Shown here: piece by piece, positions 30,653 to 35,679 of the stretch | Layout of the letters: every line of letters begins with the position of its first letter | How positions within the stretch are numbered: the first letter of the stretch is position 1 | Assembly (NCBI GenBank): GCA_002294045.1 | Contig: DBEP01000122.1 | Span: forward strand, 1-35,679 | Source: Lachnoclostridium sp. UBA903 | GTDB taxonomy: Bacteria > Bacillota > Clostridia > Lachnospirales > Lachnospiraceae | Direction: 5' to 3' | Length of the DNA stretch: 35,679 nucleotides | The notes under the pieces: model-generated | The model's database searches: none | What the model was told of the DNA's origin: nothing | Seen by the model: only the letters and a program-made list of their open reading frames with translations | Program-made: the position numbers and the translations under genes

Positions 30653-32917
30653 ATGAGTAAACGAAGTAGAAGATTGGCATTATTTTTAACGGCCGCACTG
30701 ATAATTACCGTGGCTTCCGGCAGTCTCAATGTCAACGTGCAGGCGGAGGACGCAAATCCATATGGAGGAACGGATTATTATCTGGATGCAACAGGAGGAA
30801 ATGACAGCAACAATGGGACAAGCCCCGAAACCGCATGGAAGAATTTGACAAAAGCTAATGCCACAATCTTTATGCCGGGAGACCGCATCCTGTTGAAAGC
30901 AGGGGAAGTGTGGGAAGACCAACAGCTTTGGCCCAAGGGCTCCGGCGAAGAAGGCAAACCCATTACCATTGATATGTATGGAGATGTGTCTGAAGGGAGG
31001 CCTTACATTGCAACCAACGGAAATGTGGAATATCCGCTTGTTTCCTATGCCGGTAATAAAGATAAGGATAAGGTGGGACTTACCGGCGCCATCGTTCTCA
31101 GGAACCAGCAGTATTGGGAAATTCACAATATGGAGCTGTCCAATGATGACAATTTTAATACGGACATAACAAGAGGAAGTTATGTTAGGGACGGCATCAG
31201 TATTTCCATTAATGCGGATTTACTGGAGGACGGGGAAGATACTATTATGGATTATTTCCGCATCAGCAACTGCTATATCCATGATATAGACGGTCCCTCC
31301 GAATGGCAGAAGATTCACTACGGCGGTATCTGTTTTCAGGTATTCGGAACGGAAAGCTATAAAAATTACGATACCGGAGGATATTATTTTAAGGATGTCC
31401 GGATTGAAAATAATTCTTTCTATAAAACGGAACTCCATGCCATACAGTTCGCATTTAACTGGTTTTATGACAGAGACAGCGGAGCCGGTGAGTATGACGA
31501 AACGGGAAAATACCATGAAGGCTGGGAACAGCTTTGGGTACGCACCAGGGACTTATACAGCAGGGATGTGTACATTGGGCATAATTACTGCGAAAATATC
31601 GGGCAGGGAGCAATCCAGCTGGCCAATACTAAAAATATGACCGTAGAATACAATGAAGTGAACGGATTCCTAAAAAGATATAATGCAGTTTCCTGCGGAT
31701 TATATCTCTGGGCGGGAGCAGACAGCGTGATGCAGTTCAATGAGGTGTATGACGGTCCCTATGATGAATATGACGGGACGCCCTGGGATTTGGAATATAC
31801 CAATTTTAACGTAACCTACCAATATAATTATTCCCATGATAATGCGGCGGGCTGGATGGCCTATATGGGCAACAGTTCCAATTCCATTGCCCGTTATAAT
31901 TTAAGTGTCAACGACAATGGGGTTATCGTAAAAAATATGCTGTCTACCAATTATTCCCCCACTTATTTTATTAACAATGTATTTATTTATGACGCATCCC
32001 GGATGGATTATTTTCATGATGAGGTATTTAAAGATACGGTTTATTTTTATAATAATATTTTTTATAACTATTCCACCGCAACTCCGACTAAATGGTACCG
32101 GAGAACGGATGCCTTAAGGCTGGCCAGGTTTCTGAATAATGTATTTTATGAAGCTTCCGGAGTACATAGTGCCTTAGAACCTTCCGACCCGAACAAGCTT
32201 ACGGATAATCCTCTGTTTGTGGGAAATCCCCTTAATTACAGCACCGGCCTCGGAGTAGAAAATATCGTTCAGGCGGCAGCAAATTATAAATTGCAGAATA
32301 ACTCCCCGTTAATTGATGCCGGACATTATACGGCGGCCTGCGGGACAAAAGATTTCTTCGGCAATGGTTTATATTACGGAGATGAAATTGATATCGGCAT
32401 CTACGAAGCGCCCATAGGAACACGGGTGGAAAATCCGGTAGAAAACCCTGTTCCGGGGGAGGAAGGGGAGAAAGTAAATCTGGCCCTTAATAAACCAATT
32501 ACGGCAAACTATACTCATCCACGGGGAGACCTTGGAGCAGAAATGCTGGTGGACGGCAGGACAACGACCCGTTGGGCATGCAGTGATCCGGATGATATGG
32601 CAAATGGATACCCGATAGAAATTGTTATTGATTTTGAAGAGGATATTTATTTTAACGAAATCTATCTGGATGAATATACGGATTCCGGTACAAATCTCCG
32701 GATAGAAAAATTTGAACTGCAAAGCTGGGAGGAAACGGCCGGCAGATGGGTCACGTTTAAAAGTGTAACAAACGGAATGGGACATGATTTGGTTTTAAAT
32801 GATTTTGGAACCATTGCATCAGGGAAGCTCCGCCTGCTGATTACGAAGCAGTTTGACAGCGAATACTGGACACCGACCATGACGGAAATCCAGGTATATT
32901 ATAATACATCCGGATAA
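30653..32917 (+). CDS. secreted right-handed beta-helix protein with C-terminal F5/8-type domain; probable polysaccharide lyase
   Basis: 754 residues. A Sec signal peptide with likely cleavage after VQA (residue 31) is followed by TDYYLDATGGNDSNNGTSPETAWKNLTKAN (40-69), the usual entry to secreted parallel beta-helix proteins (DUF1565/PL9-like). Asn-rich rungs (YIGHNYCENIGQGAIQL, TVEYNEVNGF, VMQFNEVYDG, ARYNLSVNDNG) continue to about residue 570. A roughly 150-residue C-terminal domain starting NLALNKPITANY fits the F5/8 type C (CBM32-like) fold and should bind glycan. The start at 30653 follows AGGAGG; an earlier in-frame ATG at 30620 is rejected. A pectin or other uronic-acid glycan is a reasonable substrate given the GH105 gene, but the catalytic residues cannot be assigned by eye. 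Confidence 0.82.
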   Translation: MSKRSRRLALFLTAALIITVASGSLNVNVQAEDANPYGGTDYYLDATGGNDSNNGTSPETAWKNLTKANATIFMPGDRILLKAGEVWEDQQLWPKGSGEEGKPITIDMYGDVSEGRPYIATNGNVEYPLVSYAGNKDKDKVGLTGAIVLRNQQYWEIHNMELSNDDNFNTDITRGSYVRDGISISINADLLEDGEDTIMDYFRISNCYIHDIDGPSEWQKIHYGGICFQVFGTESYKNYDTGGYYFKDVRIENNSFYKTELHAIQFAFNWFYDRDSGAGEYDETGKYHEGWEQLWVRTRDLYSRDVYIGHNYCENIGQGAIQLANTKNMTVEYNEVNGFLKRYNAVSCGLYLWAGADSVMQFNEVYDGPYDEYDGTPWDLEYTNFNVTYQYNYSHDNAAGWMAYMGNSSNSIARYNLSVNDNGVIVKNMLSTNYSPTYFINNVFIYDASRMDYFHDEVFKDTVYFYNNIFYNYSTATPTKWYRRTDALRLARFLNNVFYEASGVHSALEPSDPNKLTDNPLFVGNPLNYSTGLGVENIVQAAANYKLQNNSPLIDAGHYTAACGTKDFFGNGLYYGDEIDIGIYEAPIGTRVENPVENPVPGEEGEKVNLALNKPITANYTHPRGDLGAEMLVDGRTTTRWACSDPDDMANGYPIEIVIDFEEDIYFNEIYLDEYTDSGTNLRIEKFELQSWEETAGRWVTFKSVTNGMGHDLVLNDFGTIASGKLRLLITKQFDSEYWTPTMTEIQVYYNTSG

Positions 32918-32980
32918 TTGGCCTGAACCTGATAAGCAGTCATTAATAAAAACGGTATTTTACAGCCGTGTATCCCATTG

Positions 32981-33020
32981 GGGCTGTTGCTCAGTAAATT
33001 TGACTATTTTGCAGCAGCCC
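32981..33020. repeat. inverted repeat between convergent genes
   Basis: GGGCTGTTGC (32981-32990) pairs with GCAGCAGCCC (33011-33020) around a 20-base loop. No T-run follows on either strand, so terminator function is uncertain, although the position between convergent genes fits. The right half resembles the sequence at 16662-16679. Confidence 0.6.
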
Positions 33021-33031
33021 TAACGGCTGAC

Positions 33032-33754
33032 CTATAATTCAACAGAATACTTGTATTTATCTCCGGGATAATAGCAGACGGTATATTCGACCGGTTCATT
33101 ATTCTGATTAATTGTTTTCCGCGTCCTTTTAAAAACCGGTGAACCTATGGAAATATCCAGATATTTGCCAATCTCCCGGTCAGCCAGAGTAGCTTCAAAG
33201 GTATCCTGGCCTTTCACAATTTTAACTCCGTATTGGGTATCCAAGAAATTATATAAAGACTCCTTATACCGTTCCGGTTCTAGAGGAAGCTCATAATTCT
33301 TTTTTAAATACGTAATGGAATATACGATGGGTGAGGTTTTTGCACATCTGACACGGACTAATTTGTAGACTTCGTCCCCTTCTTTGGTATACAGTTTTGC
33401 AGCAATTACTTTATTGGTTTTTTCCAGGGTAATATTACAGTAGCTGGTTTCCATTTTAATACCATGCTGTTCCATTTCTTCGGAAAAACTGATGACCCGT
33501 TTCAATTTCTCATCAATCTTTTCAAATATGACGATTGTACCGATTCCCTGTGAACTTTGTAAATACCCTGCGTTAACAAGGGCACTTACGGCCTGCCGTA
33601 CGGTTACCCGGCTGACTCCGAAGATTTCCTGCAATTGTTTTTCACTTGGCAATACATCTCCATATGCGTATTCCCCGTTTTCAATCTGGGCTTTAATAAT
33701 ATTTTCAATTTGAGAATATAAAGGTGCAGCACCCTTTTCGTGATTTAACTTCAT
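33032..33754 (-). CDS. GntR-family (HutC/YvoA-type) transcriptional repressor
   Basis: 240 residues. The N-terminal winged helix shows PLYSQIENIIKAQIENGEYAYGDVLPSEKQLQEIFGVSRVTVRQAVSALVNAGYLQSSQGIGTIV, a full GntR signature. The C-terminal UTRA effector domain includes VYKLVRVRCAKTSPIVYSITYL and a last strand EPVEYTVCYYPGDKYKYSVE. The start at 33754 is preferred because the ATG at 33763 directly abuts the AAAAGG site; starting at 33763 would add three residues. UTRA repressors bind sugar phosphates or similar effectors. The tandem palindromes at 34237-34268, on the promoter of the divergent binding-protein gene, are the likely operators. The gene has its own promoter at 34058-34086 and a structured leader. 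Confidence 0.93.
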   Translation of the reverse strand: MKLNHEKGAAPLYSQIENIIKAQIENGEYAYGDVLPSEKQLQEIFGVSRVTVRQAVSALVNAGYLQSSQGIGTIVIFEKIDEKLKRVISFSEEMEQHGIKMETSYCNITLEKTNKVIAAKLYTKEGDEVYKLVRVRCAKTSPIVYSITYLKKNYELPLEPERYKESLYNFLDTQYGVKIVKGQDTFEATLADREIGKYLDISIGSPVFKRTRKTINQNNEPVEYTVCYYPGDKYKYSVEL

Positions 33755-33864
33755 TCCCTTCATCCTTTTCTACAATTAATGATTCTATAATTACATGGTC
33801 AGATGACGACATCCGGGTATTTATCGTATAACCGCTGTTTTTCCTTACGACGCAATTTCCTATT

Positions 33865-33902
33865 GAAAAAAACTCCCGTCTTTAAATGCCTAAAGACGAG
33901 AG
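33865..33902 (-). terminator. terminator in the leader of the GntR gene, part of an attenuator
   Basis: On the minus strand the arms CTCTCGTCTTTA (33902-33891) and TAAAGACGGGAG (33884-33873) form a 12-bp stem with one G-T pair, followed by a run of T residues. An upstream segment TAAAGATGGG (33942-33933) can instead pair with CTCGTCTTTA of the 5' arm over 10 positions, which would prevent the terminator. This is the arrangement of a transcription attenuator. Confidence 0.75.
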
Positions 33903-34057
33903 CATATCCCTCATGATAACACTTTAATTCAACCCATCTTTACAGTTGGAGTCTCATCCATTGTATTATAAATCTTTACTTAATTATATCACCGCAAAAG
34001 AATACATATTACAAGAATATGTATTTGCAGCAGTTATTTGGTTAATTTATCTTATTT

Positions 34058-34086
34058 AGAATAGCATGAGGCTTTCTATTTGTCAA
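34058..34086 (-). promoter_or_regulatory. promoter of the GntR gene and its leader
   Basis: On the minus strand, TTGACA (34086-34081) and TATTCT (34063-34058) with a 17-base spacer. Transcription would begin near 34051, giving a leader of almost 300 bases before the GntR start. A 10-bp hairpin AATACATATT/AATATGTATT lies at the 5' end of this leader (about 34001-34025). Confidence 0.75.
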
Positions 34087-34205
34087 CTGTTGTTTCATTC
34101 ATTAACAGGCAAAACACAGGAAGGGGAAGAATCCCGGGAGGAAGGCGGTTTCCTGTATTCATTAGGAGAGAAAGGCCGGACTCGGATAAAAATCATAAAA
34201 TCAAA

Positions 34206-34234
34206 TTGACAAATAGGAGGTTCTGTGTTAATGT
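34206..34234 (+). promoter_or_regulatory. promoter of the sugar-binding lipoprotein operon
   Basis: TTGACA at 34206-34211 and TAATGT at 34229-34234, 17-base spacer. The predicted start site near 34241 falls inside the tandem operators, as expected for a repressed promoter. Confidence 0.78.
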
Positions 34235-34236
34235 AT

Positions 34237-34268
34237 ATTATAACGTTATAACATTATAACGTTATAAT
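34237..34268. promoter_or_regulatory. tandem palindromic operators, probable GntR sites
   Basis: Two back-to-back 16-base repeats, ATTATAACGTTATAAC and ATTATAACGTTATAAT, each hold the perfect 14-bp palindrome TTATAACGTTATAA (34238-34251 and 34254-34267). They are directly downstream of the -10 element and upstream of the ribosome site. The divergent GntR gene is the obvious candidate for the protein that binds them. Confidence 0.8.
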
Positions 34269-34290
34269 AATTATATCGGAGGGTATTCAA

Positions 34291-35583
34291 ATGTTCAGAA
34301 TGAAAAAAATTGCAGCTTTCTTATTAAGTGCAGCAATCATGAGCATCATAGTTACCGGGTGTGGGAGTACAAAAACAGAGCCGGAGGGGAACGGTAATTC
34401 CGTCGGTACGGGGGAAGTAAAGGGAAGTACGGAATTTTGGCTGGATAAATTGGGGGACCAGGCAATCATCGACAAAATAACGGAAGCATGGAAAAAGGAT
34501 TCGGGTATTGACGTTAAAATTATAAATTATCCGGATGTAGCGGCCTATCAGACCTCCCTGCAGCAGTCCATTGACGATAAATCCGCACCGGGGCTGTTTA
34601 CCTGGTGGAGCGGAAGTCAGCTGGAATCACTGGCGAAAAATGATAAGCTGGAGGACCTTACGGACGAATGGGATAACTACATAGCAGACGGGGTATCCCC
34701 CGATATTAAGGAAGCCTTTACGGTGGACGGAAAAGTTTATGCGGCGCCATACAGCATTTTATATAATACCTGTCTGTACAATAAAACGGTTTTTGAAAAT
34801 GCCGGAATAACGGAAGTACCTGCAACTTTTAATGAATTTTTAGATATCTGTGAAAAGATTAAGCAGAGCGGGGTGACACCCATTGGCCTGAAAAACGACT
34901 CCTGGGCAAGCTTTATCTGGTTTCAGCAGTTAATTGCGGCATATGACCCGCAATTGTATATGGACATCTGTAACGGTACCAAACCTTATACAGACGAAGG
35001 TGTCAAAAAGGTAATGGAAATCTGGAAAGAAATGTTCGATAAAGGATATTTTGCAAAACCGGAGGCCTACACCGATGTCTCAAAAACCTTCGCCAAAGGA
35101 GGAATAGCTATCATGCTGGAGCCGAATACATCTGCCAATTCCATGGTTCTGGAATATGGAATGGAAGCGGGGGGAACGATAGATGCTTTTGTTGTCCCGG
35201 CTATGGACGGCCAAAAAAGCACCATCTTCTTTGAAGCTTCACCGATTTGTGTAGCTAAGGCAAGTAAAGACAAGGATGCCGCACTGGCCGCACTTCGGGA
35301 TTTTTATAAAACAGGGACTCAGAATGTCATGGTAACGGAAAACGGCATTGCCAATACAAGCAGCGTATCCGTAAGTGATAAAACCATACAGAATATTTTA
35401 AACATGAGTGCGGATACCGAACATTATCAGTTATATTTAAGATATTATGAAAATACCCCGGAAGATATCAGAAATTATGCACTGGACGAATTATCGAGAT
35501 TTATGTACAGCGGTGCCGATATCGATGAAGTATTAAACAATATCCAGACTAAAGCGGATGAAGTCTGGAAAAGCTTAGAATAA
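34291..35583 (+). CDS. family 1 sugar-binding lipoprotein of an ABC importer
   Basis: 430 residues, the usual size for sugar-binding proteins of the family 1 (UgpB/MsmE) group. The signal MFRMKKIAAFLLSAAIMSII ends in VTGC (Cys24). The mature part shows STEFWLDKLGDQAIIDKITEAWKKDSGIDVKI, APGLFTWWSGSQLESLAKNDKLEDLTDEW, DGKVYAAPYSILYNTCLYNKTVFENAGI and KTFAKGGIAIMLEPN. The ribosome site is GGAGGG, 7 bases before the ATG. It is smaller and of a different type from the LplA-type protein encoded at 22621-24264, so the locus takes up two kinds of oligosaccharide. Its permease genes would be expected downstream, but within the window only a repeat element follows. Confidence 0.94.
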   Translation: MFRMKKIAAFLLSAAIMSIIVTGCGSTKTEPEGNGNSVGTGEVKGSTEFWLDKLGDQAIIDKITEAWKKDSGIDVKIINYPDVAAYQTSLQQSIDDKSAPGLFTWWSGSQLESLAKNDKLEDLTDEWDNYIADGVSPDIKEAFTVDGKVYAAPYSILYNTCLYNKTVFENAGITEVPATFNEFLDICEKIKQSGVTPIGLKNDSWASFIWFQQLIAAYDPQLYMDICNGTKPYTDEGVKKVMEIWKEMFDKGYFAKPEAYTDVSKTFAKGGIAIMLEPNTSANSMVLEYGMEAGGTIDAFVVPAMDGQKSTIFFEASPICVAKASKDKDAALAALRDFYKTGTQNVMVTENGIANTSSVSVSDKTIQNILNMSADTEHYQLYLRYYENTPEDIRNYALDELSRFMYSGADIDEVLNNIQTKADEVWKSLE

Positions 35584-35618
35584 TGAGAAGAAGCATAAGT
35601 GGCCCGGAGTGCGGGGCC

Positions 35619-35679
35619 TAGAGCGTGTTTGAAAAATCATTGCGCCGTTTTGAACGCTCCACTTTGCGGTATACAGCGT
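35619..35679. repeat. left end of another repeat family A element, cut by window end
   Basis: CTAGAGCGTGTTTGAAAAAT followed by CATTGCGCCGTTTTGAACG matches the left part of the element at 1254-1416 with few differences and in the same orientation. It continues past the window. A short stem GGCCC/GGGCC (35601-35618) precedes it and could end the binding-protein transcript. Confidence 0.85.

Overview
The window looks like a low-GC Gram-positive chromosome from the class Clostridia, probably Lachnospiraceae. This rests on AGGAGG-type ribosome sites before nearly every gene, textbook sigma-A promoters, lipoprotein-type binding proteins, a YesN-like AraC sensor next to an LplABC-type importer, and a split ThrE exporter pair. 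No rRNA, tRNA, CRISPR array, phage or plasmid gene was seen.

Region 1 (1-1000, minus): a two-gene ThrE-type amino-acid exporter, cut off by the window start. Region 2 (about 1430-16633, plus) is the unusual part. It holds a NifD-like/NifK-like nitrogenase-superfamily pair, a SAM synthetase (metK), a SsuBC-like permease and ATPase, a radical SAM protein, a SsuA-like lipoprotein, a second radical SAM protein and a MATE transporter broken by one stop codon. After a fresh consensus promoter and a strong early terminator comes a second SsuABC-like importer followed by a third radical SAM paralogue. All three radical SAM proteins share a non-canonical CX8CX2C cluster motif. The NifD-like subunit has a single Cys and the NifK-like subunit keeps three P-cluster-type Cys. 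No NifH-like reductase lies in the window. My inference is an uptake-and-conversion system: two importers bring in small molecules, MetK supplies SAM, and the radical SAM and nitrogenase-like enzymes do difficult redox chemistry or build a cofactor. The substrate is unknown; organosulfur compounds are one possibility suggested by the transporter family and by known nitrogenase-like methylthio-alkane reductases.

Region 3 (16634-21243): a repeat-rich convergent junction, a double GNAT acetyltransferase (minus), tex (plus) and a CpsB/YwqE-type PHP phosphatase (plus, TTG start).

Region 4 (21298-35583): a glycan-utilisation locus. The minus-strand part encodes a GH105-type unsaturated uronyl hydrolase, an LplABC-type binding protein with two permeases, and a membrane AraC sensor-regulator. 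The plus-strand part encodes a membrane-anchored PrsA/SurA-like foldase and a secreted beta-helix protein with a C-terminal F5/8-type (CBM32-like) domain. A GntR/UTRA repressor (minus) follows, then a sugar-binding lipoprotein (plus) whose promoter carries two tandem palindromic operators. The GntR gene has a long leader with mutually exclusive terminator and antiterminator helices.

Several families of short non-coding inverted repeats are scattered through the window. One family (end sequence CTAGAGTGTGTTTGAAAAAT) sits directly upstream of the nitrogenase-like operon, at the junction after the third radical SAM gene, as remnants around the GH105 gene, and at the right window edge.
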